DNA from: Coriolopsis trogii
Taxonomy: Eukaryota > Basidiomycota > Agaricomycetes > Polyporales > Polyporaceae
Reading direction: 5' to 3'
NCBI GenBank assembly: GCA_020543525.1
Contig: JAHYIO010000036.1
Location: forward strand, 930,001 to 994,000
DNA length: 64,000 nucleotides
Both the position numbers and the translations under genes were made by a program. This document shows positions 22,554 through 34,009 of the stretch, in pieces. The notes below the pieces were generated by a model that saw only the letters and a list, made by a program, of their open reading frames with translations, was not told where the DNA came from and searched no databases. The stretch's first letter is position 1. Each line of letters begins with the position of its first letter.

Positions 22554-23291
22554 TGTAATAAGTCTTGAAGGTAGCCTGGTTCATGCACACCTGGTATACC
22601 CTGCACCAGTCTCTATATTGAGAAGTGCGGTAGACATTGGACATGGTGAAAGGCTGAGTGCCATTACCATGTTGGCGTGCATCAAATAGATACGTGCTCT
22701 ATCATACCTGATATGGTAGGATAGGACCCCTGAAAGTGCCTATAGTAGGCCAGCCAATAGGCGCCCCGAATCCTGAGCTTCATGTCCGGACAACTTTTCA
22801 GGATCATGTCCGGACTTCCAGCCATCTTGGCCTTGAAGGACATCCATGTCCGGATTTTCCGGCTGGCCCCTTTGGGGCCGGATGTTGGTCCGGAGGCTAA
22901 AAAGGGCTAAAATCACCCAAGAATTGAGATTTTCGGCCCACCGTGGCTGGCGGGCTGATCCATGACAACCCCCACTAGGTTCTTACTTACCTTGTTAATA
23001 GTAAGTCATTATGGGTCGGATGGGTGTCAAATCTGGCCAAAAGGGTCGACGCTGGCCATGTCCGGATGATGGTCCACCATTTTGCCCTCGAATGGCCCAT
23101 GTCTGGATGATTGGCCGGCTAGAACCCCAATTCTGGGCCTTCATGTCCAGACTTTGGGCTGGCCTGGAGGCCCAAAAATCCTAAGCGCCGTCCGGACTTC
23201 CGGCCGGTGTCCTATAGTAACTTTCAGGGGTCCTGGTAGGATACATGTGTATCTTATCTAATCTTGTTCTGATATATTCATATGCCTTACA
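22554..23291 (-). repeat. 5' LTR of gypsy-2, carrying a MITE
   Basis: TGTAATAAG...CCTTACA, net about 218 bp plus the 512-bp MITE (22723-23234) and one copy of its 8-bp duplication. Right flank CACAG equals the left flank of the 3' LTR. Confidence 0.93.
22723..23234. mobile_element. hAT-like MITE with 8-bp target duplication
   Basis: 512-bp non-coding insertion with a perfect 15-bp TIR (AGGACCCCTGAAAGT at 22723-22737, its reverse complement at 23220-23234) and a perfect 8-bp duplication GGTAGGAT on both sides (22715-22722, 23235-23242). The partner LTR at 12202-12416 shows the empty site with one GGTAGGAT. Eight-bp duplications and short TIRs are typical of hAT elements. The interior holds about eight copies of a TGTCCGGA-like motif in both subterminal halves. 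No transposase. Confidence 0.9.
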
Positions 23292-23296
23292 CACAG

Positions 23297-25544
23297 TCAT
23301 GCTCAATGCAAGAGAGCAGCTCAGCAGCAGAGGCAGGTGGCAAAAAGCCTAGTTGTATGATTGAGAGTATGAGGTAGGCCTCCAGAATCTCCTTCTGGAG
23401 GTTCTGAGATAGCATGGGGGCAGAGAACAACAAGAGAACTTATTATATTTGTCAGTATACACAGGCAGTGCTTGAAGGTGCCAAATAGAGACAATATATA
23501 GAGGGCAGTGCATGCTTAGTAACACCTGGCAGTGCAGTAGTAGAAGCAGTAAAATTGGTAGCATCAACTTTGAATACCCCTATTAGAAAAGGTATGTGGG
23601 AAGTGTGTCAACAAACTCTGTTTGCTAATGCATTTCCTGCACACTCTTTCTAATGAAGTACATAATTGGTAAGTAATGAGTAAGTAAACATAAGTTCAAA
23701 GTCAGTAGATCATTAGATATTTCAATAAATATCTTCTGCTTGCCTGGTGCTTACAAGGCACTATGAAGAACATATGCTCACCTGTATTCCAGATCTGCAT
23801 GCAGAATAGATCACAACACAATACTGCACAATAGTTATATTATCAAGGCCGTAATCTGATCATGCAATCAAGTTGTGCAACCAGGTTATATGATCACATT
23901 TTGTGACCATTACCTGTAGATTGTTATATGATGTGGCTATCTTATATGACCAGATTAAGTCACATAGCACCACTCTATTACATGCATTTTTCTTAGGCAA
24001 GGTTATATGATCTTGTTATCTGACCATAGCCATATGTTGCAGTGTACGTCTTAGCTCTTATATATAGGCAATTGTATATTGGCTATAATGTTTTTGTTAC
24101 TGCACTATATAATAACAGGGGCCCTTCGGGCAAACCTGGACATTATAGAGAGGCACTCATAAGGAAGTTGGCGATACCAAGGCGTCAGGTGGACGAGTAT
24201 CTCGATCAAACACCGCATGTGACATAGTCGAACATTGGAATAGGTCAAGGAAGCAGGGATACATGATACAAGGAGCACGGTACGTTTACTATGCCAGGAA
24301 ACAAGTCGGGGAATACACAAGAAACATGCATGGATGAGTGCTATGAGATGGGACATGAGAATGACGAGTGTGAAACAGTGCAGGCAATCGGAGCGGTCTA
24401 GCATGATACAGGATAGCAAAGTGATGTGTACATCAACTGAAGCAGCAGTAAAGATTTGACAAAAAGCAAGCGAACAGTTATACAGAGAGCACACAGAGAG
24501 CTGGAGTCCAAGTCAAGAGCATCAGAGACAAGGTTCACAATGACATTTCCAGGGGGTTTAGGTGCTGCAGCACTTGTGCACATTCGATTTATGCATGCAA
24601 TTGGAGGAAATAGGCCCATTTCTCAATCACAGGCCATATAATCTTAGTCCACTTGGCCGTTTTCAGCTTTCCTTGTGCTCAAGGAAAGCGAAATATCTTG
24701 CAATGCATGCATCCGCCTGACAATGTAAAAACCAAGAGTAAATCTAGGAATTGCGTGGAAGTGAGTACACTCATCACACGGCACTTAGAGTCCGTGCACG
24801 CCGCTTTCCAATTCTCAGCTTTGTTGGCCAATTTGATATGGACGAGCCTCTTAAGTCGATGACAAGCTTTTGTAGGTGGTCCGACTACAAGGGCGTCGAG
24901 TGTAGCGGCGTCGCAAAGTGTGACTATTCCAATTTGATACGAGCTAGGTGAAGAGTAAAATCCAAGCAGGACTGGGTGGGAGGATGGGCACGATTTGCCC
25001 CACTTTCCAAGTTGCTGCTTCAGATTGACTGAACGACCTACTTTGATATCAACGAAGCCGCGTGGAGCTTTGCCTATAAGGTTTTAGCAAGTACAGTGGG
25101 TATGCAACAATCACACGCATACCCTTCACCAAGAAGGCATATATATAGCCTGATTTGTCCGCAAGCAAGATATATCTGAACATTGTATGTCACAAGCATT
25201 GATGCATGTGCTCCAGCAGTGTTAGAGGAATATATCCTAAGAATGTCAGTAAGCGTCAACAACTTCTTGTCCAAACACACTTGCTCGTCTGTTGTTACGC
25301 TTAAGGATGTGCTTAGTGTTGTTTTGCGCCGCCATGGTATTGTCTGGGTCGTAGGGAGAGGCAGATATGTGAAGGGAAGCGGATAATGTGACTGCAGCTA
25401 AATGAGGAAGCATGAGAAGCTGCCCAAGTTGTGTGAGATATGGATCTCGCAGCATAACACAAGCGTGCGCTCGTGATTCAGCATAGACGTACCACACAGC
25501 GAACAGATGAAGAGACGAGATTTCCAAAATGAGGATGTGAGAGA
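23297..25544. other. AT-rich intergenic sequence, no supported gene
   Basis: 2.2 kb without a recognisable ORF. A small perfect stem (CCTCCAGAA/TTCTGGAGG) lies at about 23,380-23,403 and a cluster of TTATATGA(T/C) motifs at 23,886-24,012. Short ORFs around 24,456-25,386 show no domain. Confidence 0.5.
23886..24012. repeat. cluster of TTATATGAYC motifs
   Basis: Four near-identical decamers (TTATATGATC, TTATATGATG, TTATATGACC, TTATATGATC) within about 130 bp, interspersed with ATCTGAYCA variants. Could be subterminal repeats of an unrecognised DNA element. Confidence 0.5.
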
Positions 25545-26560
25545 TTGTTACAAGTGCTTACTGTATCTCAGAATAGTGCAGCGCATAGTACTGCAGCACA
25601 TACAAACACATACACAGCTTGTATCTTGTCCAATATCCTGACTGTTTTTGACCCACTGTTGCGAGAGCTGCGATTGTACTTTCGGTTGCAGGTGGTCGAT
25701 TATGCATGTCTGACTGCTTCAGCAATCGTAAATTCATGTTCCATGGCGCTAGAGACTATTGATTCAGCAGCTACTGTACTAACTAATCATCAGGTCAGTG
25801 TGTATCCCACAGACAGGATTCTGGGTCTCACTGATGAACCACAAGACTATTAAGGCGACTTGCACCAAGTTGGTCTGACTAGTCATGGCCTGTATAGGAA
25901 GTCAGTACCTGCAGAACAGGTCCAGTATGGCAATTAAGGTATACCAGGGAGATTTTCTTGACATGAAAGACTGAGACATGCATACATTCATCATAGATGC
26001 CTGGGTATGTCAAACATCGACTAGGTTGGTTGGACCCTTGACACAGCCACTGGTGTTGACCGTCAAGATGGCATCATACTGTGAGAAACTTACTGCTGCA
26101 TTCGTCTTGCTGAAGCATGACGTCACAAAAGGCCATGATTGTTTACTTTGTTATCGATGAGTATTGGATCGAGGGTATTGCAACCCAGTGGAGGCTATTT
26201 ATGATGTCTAGTATATCATTGAGGATCAGCATGCTCATGGACCATTAGTAAACCAAGAGGGCAGTAGTGAAACAGTGATTTCCGGTGGTGGTGGGGAGGC
26301 TCGAGTGGCAGAACATATCAATGTGAACCAATAAGCCAATGTGATCAACACTGAAGAGGCATCCTGTGCTGTTGATAACTTGAACAGTGTCGAAGACATA
26401 TGGCAGACATACTGGCAAGGGAAAGCAAAAGGCAAAGAGGGATAACTGAAAGATGAGAGAGCATGTTATTCGTTGCTAAGGTGCCATGTAGTCAATCTGC
26501 CCATCGCATCAAAGGATTACATAATACGCATCTTCAACCAACTTAGTGAACAATATTTGC
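25545..26560 (+). pseudogene. unrecognised decayed coding remnant
   Basis: Plus-strand stretches with protein-like composition interrupted by stops: a 102-codon open frame at 25545-25853 ending DRILGLTDEPQDY, and at about 26180-26560 a series such as EDQHAHGPLVNQEGSSETV, ASCAVDNLNSVEDIWQTYWQ and SKDYIIRIFNQLSEQYLP separated by TAG/TAA codons. I recognise no family. A leader-like GGGAGATTTTCTT shared with 7,267 lies at about 25,950, hinting at retrotransposon origin. Confidence 0.25.
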
Positions 26561-26819
26561 CAAATAATCCTGGCTGAGAATCATCTTGAATCGTTTGATG
26601 CTGACAAAAGGACAGGTGGGCAAGCAGTATTGATTGCATCAGTAGAAGTGTCCTGCATAACATTGAGTCTGTTGAGCCCTCAGGGCAGGCTTAGCACAAA
26701 CTTGTCAAGTAATGATATGCAACATATATCTCGGGCTTAGGACATTGATGAGCAGAGACTACAATAAGCACGGGCAGACAGATAATACGTGTATTGTGAG
26801 ATGATCATCTAAGAGGAAC

Positions 26820-27277
26820 TGTTGACATTCCGGATTTACGGCTCTACTGGTCCGGAGTTGTGCACACAACCTTTGTATGGTCATGTTTACTTATGTTTAG
26901 ATAGTGCTTACTATAGGTTGTGTTTCTACTTACCATATACGGTTTTCTCTATAAAACTACTGTACGTTCCCATGACCATATGGCTTCCTGTGCGTTCTAC
27001 AATGCACCGGAACTTTCTAGACCTTATGTCTTACTCAGAATACTCTTGGCTCTTACTCATACGCCGAGTACGGACTCTTACTCATTGTTCTATGGTTAAC
27101 ATGTGACTGCTTCATTCGCTTACTCATGCACTCCTCTCTCTAGTATATAAGGCAGTCTGTTTGCCCCTCTGCTCTTCAGTCGTTCACTCACTGACTGAAG
27201 AGTAAGTCCCACTCATTACTTATGCTTTACTACACTTTACTTACTAGTACTTGTAGTCTCTCTTTATGTGACTTACA
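26820..27277. repeat. solo LTR (TGTTGACATTCC...GACTTACA)
   Basis: 458-bp segment starting TGTTGACATTCCGG and ending GTGACTTACA, with a TATATAAG box near 27,146 and flanks GGAAC (left) / GGTAC (right), a near-perfect 5-bp duplication. No internal retrot­ransposon sequence adjoins it. A copia-type origin is suspected from the look of the LTR but not shown. Confidence 0.6.
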
Positions 27278-27766
27278 GGTACTGGACTATGCAATATAGT
27301 TGTTCACTCACTGACTGAAGATCTCTCTTTGTGTGACTTACAGGTCGCTCCAAGCCTTCCAGGTTCAGAGTTCATCAGGAACAACAGGAATGGGGCTCGG
27401 TTGATAAATGCTATATGGAAGTTAAGGCAGGTAAGAGGGAAATAGGGGAAAGTAGGGCACATTATCTATATCGAGAATGTGTGGAAGAGAAGGCCAAATG
27501 CAAAAGCAGCCATGGGAAACATGAATGGACGGCATTTGATATGGGTTGAGGATATGGAGGAAGGCGACATAAATTGCAATTGGCTGGTGCAGAAAAAGCA
27601 GCAGACCAAGGTACAAAAATGTCTGCATATGCAAAGTTCAGAAGGAGAGAAGAGGGCGAGAGTGGTGATAATAGGAGGTCGAGAGGGCAGCGGTGATATG
27701 TGGGAATGTGAAATGGTGAGAGGATGAATAGGAACAAGGTCAACTATTATTGGTCTGTGCAGAGGT
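27278..27766. other. short sequence, partial LTR tail duplicate
   Basis: At about 27,300-27,344 part of the LTR tail recurs (GTTCACTCACTGACTGAAG, then TGTGACTTACAGGT). The rest is non-coding up to the end of the ribonucleotide reductase remnant. Confidence 0.5.
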
Positions 27767-29990
27767 TTAAGCTGAACACAGGTGGCAGATTGCATTTGAT
27801 TTGTCATTATCTGAAACCACTTCGGTCCCTAAAGCTGTATCTTGGGAAAGGCGAGGATTTATTCTTGTCTTATTGAAGCTTGCCTGACTTGACGATGACA
27901 AAGGTTTGGCCAACGACGCGCTGTCTGGTGCAATAGCGGGTTCAAGGTCAGGCATGTCATCGTAATCTGATGAGGATGAGGCAACTTCCTCCAGAGGCGG
28001 CATCTCGTTGGACGAGTTGGATGGCAGTGGAGACGCGGGTCCAGCATTAGATGTGGTCTCGGGGGCGATCTGAGTGGTGATGACCCAATGACTCTGCCGG
28101 CAGTAAAAGCCATAGTAGTACATGTTGCAAGTGGGCCAACATGAGACACTCCTGTAGAATGACGATTTGAAGTATTATCCACAGCATGTACATGTTGAGG
28201 GGTAGGAGCAATGGCCATCATACAGGGTTGTACAGGTGCAAGTGGCAGAGGTTGAGTAATAAGAGGAGGGGCAATTGTCGTGGGGGGCAGCAGAGGCACT
28301 GTTGGCATTGGCACACCATAGGCCATTCTGAATGCAGGTGCACGGGTCCACGTATAATAGACACCTGTCTTCAGACCACGACGCCAAGCACAAGTTTGTA
28401 ATTCCACCTTTCATGTGGCAGCTGTGATATAAATCATGGAGAGCAATAGTGGGGTATCAGATAGGCTGCTTACCATGTGCTCAGGGGTCACATTGACCAT
28501 GCTCAGAGTCATTGACTGACTCTGGTCAATGTATGGACTGCGATCGGCGGCCATATCAATGACCATAGCAGAATCCAGCTTCCAAATGGTACAGAACAGG
28601 TTGCGTATTTCAGGTGGAATAGTACCAATGTTCTGCACAGAGCCTGAAGTATGATGTTTGTGAAGCGAATGCCATATTCGAACAGGAGACTGTCTTACCA
28701 TGGTTGAGCAATATGGATGCTTGTATATCGTGCATCCACAACCCGTGATTCGCGAGTGCCCAGACCAGCCACGGATTGAAGCATGTGAAATCTCTGCTGA
28801 GAAGTCGATGAGTAACAATATTACTGCAGATAGTGCCCTCAAATGAGCAAGGGAAGAAGGAAGGACTACAAGGCAAAGACTGACCTCGAGTACGGATCAG
28901 TACCTTCTGAGTTCCCAAGAATATGTGCGGTAGACGCAGTCGGCATTTGGGCGGTAACCATCGAGTTGCGCAACCTGTATTTCTGTATCTTTCGCCTAAG
29001 AGCTGTGAAGTTGTAGCGGCCACTGCCACTCGCATGCCACATATCCATCTGAAGTATTCCTTTGGACATGGGTGATCCTTCAAAGATGGCGCAAGGACCA
29101 AGGGAGCGAGCGAGAGCACAGCTTTCCTTGAGGGCAGCATGATATACAGTTTTGAAGATGGCAGTGTTGAGAGTACGAGCATCGGAAGAGTCATATGCAA
29201 GTCCCATGGAGAGGAATGTGTCGGCAAGACCCTGTACGCCAATACTGATGGCCTGAGATTGAAGAGTGTACTCTCGGACATCTTCTGTAGGATACGTGCC
29301 AATATCCAGGAGTTTATCGGTGTTCTGAAGAATGAGTCAGGTAATCGCATAAAGACTATCATGATCAAAAGAGTGGTCATGATGGACAAAGCTTGGAAGT
29401 GCGACAGACGCAAGTGTACAAACCGCCGCCTCTTTAGGGGATAAATGCTGTACGATCTCTATGCAAAGGTTGGAACTATGGATAAGCCCCAAGTAAGAGT
29501 GGTTGTTCTTCTCTATTTTTGTAGACACCATATAGCAATCAGTCTAGAGCAACACAGAATGAGACATAATAGTGAACATATGGTTGATAGCGTCTTGATA
29601 CATGATGAAAGGAGTACCAGTTTTGCGCTGGGCATTGCATATACTTGTCCAGAGCTCTGGAGATTTGGACTGCAGACAGCACGGTTGCTTTGTAGGCCAT
29701 ATACAGTCCAGTGAACTTAGCGCTATAGCAGTCGGATAGTCCCAGGACATCGGAAGGGTCAAAAAGCGTCCACTTCACACCACTCTGGAGACATTCCATG
29801 CTGATGATAAGGAAATACGGAAATCAGATGAGTCAAACAGTGCATGGACAAGAGATATAGGGGAGCACGCACAAAATATCAGGAACCCAGAGTGCAGGAA
29901 AAACATACAATAGCCGATTGTTTTTACTGGTTCGAGATGTATGAGAAGCAATGAGAACACAGTCTCCATGGGCGGATAAACAAAGTTCCC
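27767..29990 (-). pseudogene. ribonucleotide reductase large subunit, C-terminal part
   Basis: Remnant of the class I ribonucleotide reductase large subunit, which reduces ribonucleotides to deoxyribonucleotides. In order on the minus strand: FPALWVPDI (about 29,900); [38 protein letters not shown] (about 29,445, the N-L-C-x-E active-site Cys region) and [97 protein letters not shown] (radical-transfer Tyr pair); and a long Ser/Pro tail ending ICHLCSA, keeping the redox C-x-x-C. Introns with good sites: 29801-29872, 28824-28884, 28422-28474. Lesions: a one-base frame change near 29,670, an in-frame TGA at 29339-29337 and a frame break near 28,410. The N-terminal half (ATP cone, first active-site Cys) was not found upstream. 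Probably a truncated paralogue rather than the cell's only copy. Confidence 0.85.
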
Positions 29991-31729
29991 TGCTGTCGGA
30001 GGACTAGGAAGGAGTCATGGGGGCGATTGGCATGATACAACTATGATGAGAGAGGCAGCAAATAGGAGCAAAGAGAGATGTCAGAGCCAACAAGACGATG
30101 GACAGAGATAGGATAATATGGAAGCTTGAAACCAGGCTAGATTGAGACCCGCTTACATGGCATCATCTTTTGGGTGTTTTTGGATCCCTCTCACCCAGCA
30201 TCTGAAACACACTAGCACCCTGAGTAACCTCTGAGGGACACTACTGGGTCTGTTGGGACTCAGCAGCATGCCAGTTTTCAAACCAGGCTTACTACAGAGA
30301 TGAGGCTCAAGGTCCGAATCTTACATCTTATAGTAGCATTCGGGGTGTGCTCCTACAAAAATTGCGATGATGTCTGTTGAATTCAGGGTAGTGGCAAATG
30401 CATATGTAACACAGTAGTATCGAGGATGTATGCAGGGAATTCAAGTGGCCTGAGAAAGGCAGAATACTACAGTGTGTACATGGCAACAAGGAAAACATCG
30501 AGGAAGAGAAAAGGAGAAGACAACAGGATACTGCAGAGGGAACTAGCTTCACAGCTGGAGTCTGTTATGGTATAGGCTGTTCAATTACGAAGGTACCATT
30601 GTATTTAGAACTTGCAGAACGTGTAACTGAACGACATGGATGCTACTCACTGATGTATCAGATAGTCAACAAAACCACACTCTGCATTATGAACACATAC
30701 AACTTGGTTTGGGTTTCTCAGCCTATGGCGCAACACAATCAGGTTCCCCTGATATTAAATACTGAAACAAGCGCAAAAAGGCGCACGGAGGGGTATATTG
30801 TCCATAAAGACGGTATAAGCGTTGTAGAGCCAAAAGCTGGATTCTGGGATGTATTAAAGATACAATCTGCGCGTGCCAAAAGAAAACCAATGTTGGATGT
30901 CTATATCATCAACCCATCCCATGCAGTCTTCAGTTGCATCAGGGTCGATATTCAGTGGCAAGAGGACCTTGCAAAGACGTCCCTCTGAGATAGGATAGAG
31001 AAAAGCAACCATAAAGGCTTTATGGCCATTCTGACATAAATGAGCATATATTCCCGGATCAGCTAAAGGAAGAAGTACCACTGAGTTGCGCATTCATACA
31101 GTCGCGTTCCAATGGCCAATTGCGGTATAGATTGTCCGTGCTTTTTGAGTGCTAAGTGAGAGATCATTTTGGCTATGCTCACAGTTCAATGAGTAGAGTC
31201 GCATTGTAGTCAAAGCACAACTCACCTCCTCCGAGAACACACCATTGAGCACGGACAACAACTCCTGAAGAAACACAGTAGGATCCGTGATGAGATGAAC
31301 TGGGAGAAAGGAAATTCAGAGCTTGGAGACAGGGCCAGGATGGTTTCTAAGTGGGCGATTGACTCAGATGTGAGTCATAGAAGTCTTCAACTGAGTTACA
31401 TCAGATTCAGTAAGGTCACCCCAATGTTGACAAGGGCAACAATTTCAAGGCCCCAATGCAGGCCGATTGACTGCGGTTCGAATTATACAATGACTAGAGC
31501 AGTGAGTCGAGAGCGTCTGTGATCGGGCAATCGTCAGCTGGCCGGCACTGCCTGTCATATAGACAAATACGGGAACAGACTATTTCCAGCATGGTGCCTA
31601 TTACTTCAACTCCAAGCAGGCAAGCCAGATTTCATAAGAACAGGCTGAGAATGTCACCTAACTGTCCACGTCTAAATGTTTTATCTGTTACCACACCAGA
31701 AGCACAGACTGTCAGCTTTCACCTGCACA
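29991..31729. other. no supported gene
   Basis: Where the N-terminal half of the reductase would be expected, none of its motifs was found. A minus-strand open stretch at 31276-30854 (with one stop at about 31,094) has protein-like composition (LADPGIYAHLCQNGHKAF, GRLCKVLLPLNIDPD) but no recognised family. A direct repeat AAACCAGGCT occurs at about 30,130 and 30,282. Confidence 0.4.
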
Positions 31730-33127
31730 ATGTCAGACTCATCTCCGACAGAAGTAGTTGAGCACTGGAAGCAGAAGGGCTTTCATTCGACTGACGTACC
31801 CTTCAAAAAGGCAGCACAACTGTTAGAGACCAATGACACGCTCATGAAGTTCCACTCGAAAGGCAACGGCAAATGGATAGTACGTATGATCGGTCCGTAT
31901 CGAAACATCAGAAGCATAAACTTACATATATGCCACAGTTTTGCTTGCCTGGTACAGAGCAGCCCGCTGTGTTCTGTTATGCAGCCATTTTCTCCTGTGG
32001 TGACAACTGGGAGACAGGGAATCTGGTGATGGGTAAAGGATCGCTGCCTGCAGGTTTAAATGAAAAGAATGCGTGAGTTTCGACCAATGATATGTTGTGT
32101 AAACATAGGGACTAACACACAAATCAGGGATATGTGGCTTTGCGAGCTTCAAGTGCAATTACACATTCGCTTTCAACACAAGCGACAATAAAGACTTTTT
32201 CCATACGCAGCGTGTAAGTAGACTGTGGTCAGGTTACCAGGAACGTGCTTACTATATTCAATTTGAAGATGATCAAGTAGTACATACAGCTGGTACCGGA
32301 ATTCAACAATAAAGGTACTAGACGTTTTGAGTGGCAGAATGGGGAGGGATCAACATACTGATTCTGGATCAAGATCCCAATGTTCATCCGTATCCAGAAC
32401 GGAGAACCTAAGCCACCCGTACCCAAACACCTTCATGCGTGGGTTCAGTCCTAACGTCCTTGCAGTAGAAGGACACTAGCTAAAGAGCATACACAATTGT
32501 GAGCATAAGCAGTTGATACGAGGCGACATTGTTGCCATATCTTTTATGCTGTCATATGTGGAGGGTGCACAGGGCTGGTTTCCGCAATATCACTTGATCG
32601 ACCTTGTTTGAGTGTGGGACACCAATAGTCCAAGTGTAGCATCTATGACTGCTCCTGTTATGGACCATGCCCAACATCCTGCATTGACAGAAGGGGAAGT
32701 TGTCGACAGTGAGTCTTTATCCATATTATGCACAGTCAGGTAACTGACAATCTCTAGTTGATGAGGACGAATCTCAAAACTCGTGTCTCAGTGCTAACGC
32801 AAATGCCGAAACAGCTCACCAGGTAGGTTTTCATATAGTAACTGCTGGGAACAATTCGATGAAGTTGATGAGTGTTTGCAGAATAAGCCTGATAAGGGAT
32901 GTAGCGAGATGCGCATATCCCCAGCACCGTCAGCACAGACAGGCATCACAGAACAAGAAATGAAGACTGAAGAGAATCACAATGAGAATCCGGACTTCCA
33001 ACATACTGCCTATATGGACGTCGACAACATGTATAAACCGAAAGGCGATGTGTTGGACGTGTCTACACCAAACATGCTTTTATCGACTTCCACAGATGGC
33101 ATACTTGTTGAGCATCCTCGGGTTTGA
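31730..33127 (+). CDS. candidate multi-exon hypothetical gene (possibly broken)
   Basis: Not recognised. Two parts splice cleanly. The 5' part: ATG at 31730 (MSDSSPTEVVEHWKQKGF), exon 31730-31879, intron with GTACGT...CACAG, exon from 31939 (FCLPGTEQPAVFCYAAIFS), then a donor at either 32054 or 32073 and an exon from 32128 whose best frame reads GFASFKCNYTFAFNTSDNK. The 3' part: exon ending at 32708, intron 32709-32757 with TAACTGAC branch site, exon 32758-32822, intron 32823-32881, exon 32882-33127 (NKPDKGCSEMRISPAPS ... VEHPRV-stop); an ATG at 32645 would give a 124-aa product by itself. Introns of 49-59 nt fit the genes at 49-64 kb. An in-frame TGA at 32609-32611 and uncertain joins between the parts suggest decay or an incomplete model. 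Confidence 0.35.
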
Positions 33128-34009
33128 AAGCGATCCATTTCAATGGAGAGTACAGTCAATCATCCCCCTGTCAAAGTTGGTGGAGAAGGTAAGATCCTTG
33201 GTGATGAGTTGATCTCTCCTACTACAAGTGGGAAAGGAGGTGTCAAGAACCGCAAGATTAGCAGTGGTACAAGGGGTCGCCACTAAGAAGGTTTTCACGT
33301 TCTTGGATTCTGGTCGTAAGCATATGTGTCCACATCGCAATTCGAAGGGTGTGTGTACTTACTGCATTACACACAGGTGCATTGCTTTTCATATACTTTT
33401 TGATATGGCATGATAGACAGCAACGATCATCTCTACAAAGGTTGCATTGTTATGGCATGCTTTTCTTTTTGCCACAGTTTCATTCTGTGAGCTTTCTTCA
33501 CAAGGTTTCATCTTCACTTCATACATCAAGTCTTTCACCCCACACGTGGAGCCGCATCTAAACAGCAATTGAACTTCCTGTAAACCGCTATAGTCAGAGT
33601 AGATAGAGGAGCCTTCATTTCGACAGAGTACTCATCGTGTGGTATAATAGCCCAGCTCTGGTCCAATTCCTTTGCACTGAATACATGTATAACCGTCCTT
33701 CCACTCCTCGTCTGATAACTTGCACGGCGCAGGATCTGTGCAAGAAATAAGGCGGGGGTAGACTGAGGAGCGAGCCACCGGAACAAGAAGTGAGCACGTG
33801 TAACAGTGTATTTGAGATAGTGGATCTAAGACGACAGCAGGATAAGGGTGAGGGATAAGAAGAGGATCAGTTCCGGATCACTGATGTTATGTCTGAGCTT
33901 TCATATGAGTTCATCATCCTCAGCAAAGGGGAGACAATTGGGATGCTTTACGCCTTCTGAAGGTCTGAACTGTATGACAGTGAGACATGGCGCACGTGAT
34001 CTTACGAGG
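33128..34009. other. no supported gene
   Basis: Contains a short Lys/Gly-rich open stretch at about 33,150-33,285 (plus) and one at 33786-33535 (minus, ending CCLDAAPRVG), neither recognised. Confidence 0.4.

Larger units (their letters stand above)
12197..23296 (-). mobile_element. full-length Ty3/gypsy retrotransposon gypsy-2
   Basis: Complete LTR element on the minus strand: 5' LTR 22554-23291, gag, protease, RT, RNase H, integrase, an extra ORF region, polypurine tract, 3' LTR 12202-12416. Both LTRs start TGTAA and end TTACA, and the element is flanked by the identical 5-bp target duplication CACAG (12197-12201 and 23292-23296). The pol order PR-RT-RH-IN places it in Ty3/gypsy. Total length is about 11.1 kb, or about 10.2 kb after removing two nested MITEs (19029-19381 and 22723-23234). 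Immediately after the 5' LTR (minus-strand sequence CTTTTTTACGCTCC) there is no obvious TGG-type tRNA primer site. All ORFs are broken, and the two LTRs differ at roughly two dozen of about 215 positions by eye, so it is an old copy. Confidence 0.93.

Noticed and set aside
22554..22644. A gag start inside the 5' LTR (ATG at 22644)
   Set aside because: The frame is open across the LTR edge, but the same peptide in the 3' LTR copy stops at once; a start at 22536 after the LTR fits better.
27767..29990. Functional ribonucleotide reductase gene
   Set aside because: In-frame TGA, frame breaks and a missing N-terminal half outweigh the conserved active-site residues and good introns.
30599..30988. 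130-codon plus-strand ORF
   Set aside because: No recognisable domain, no supporting splice context and composition like neighbouring non-coding DNA.
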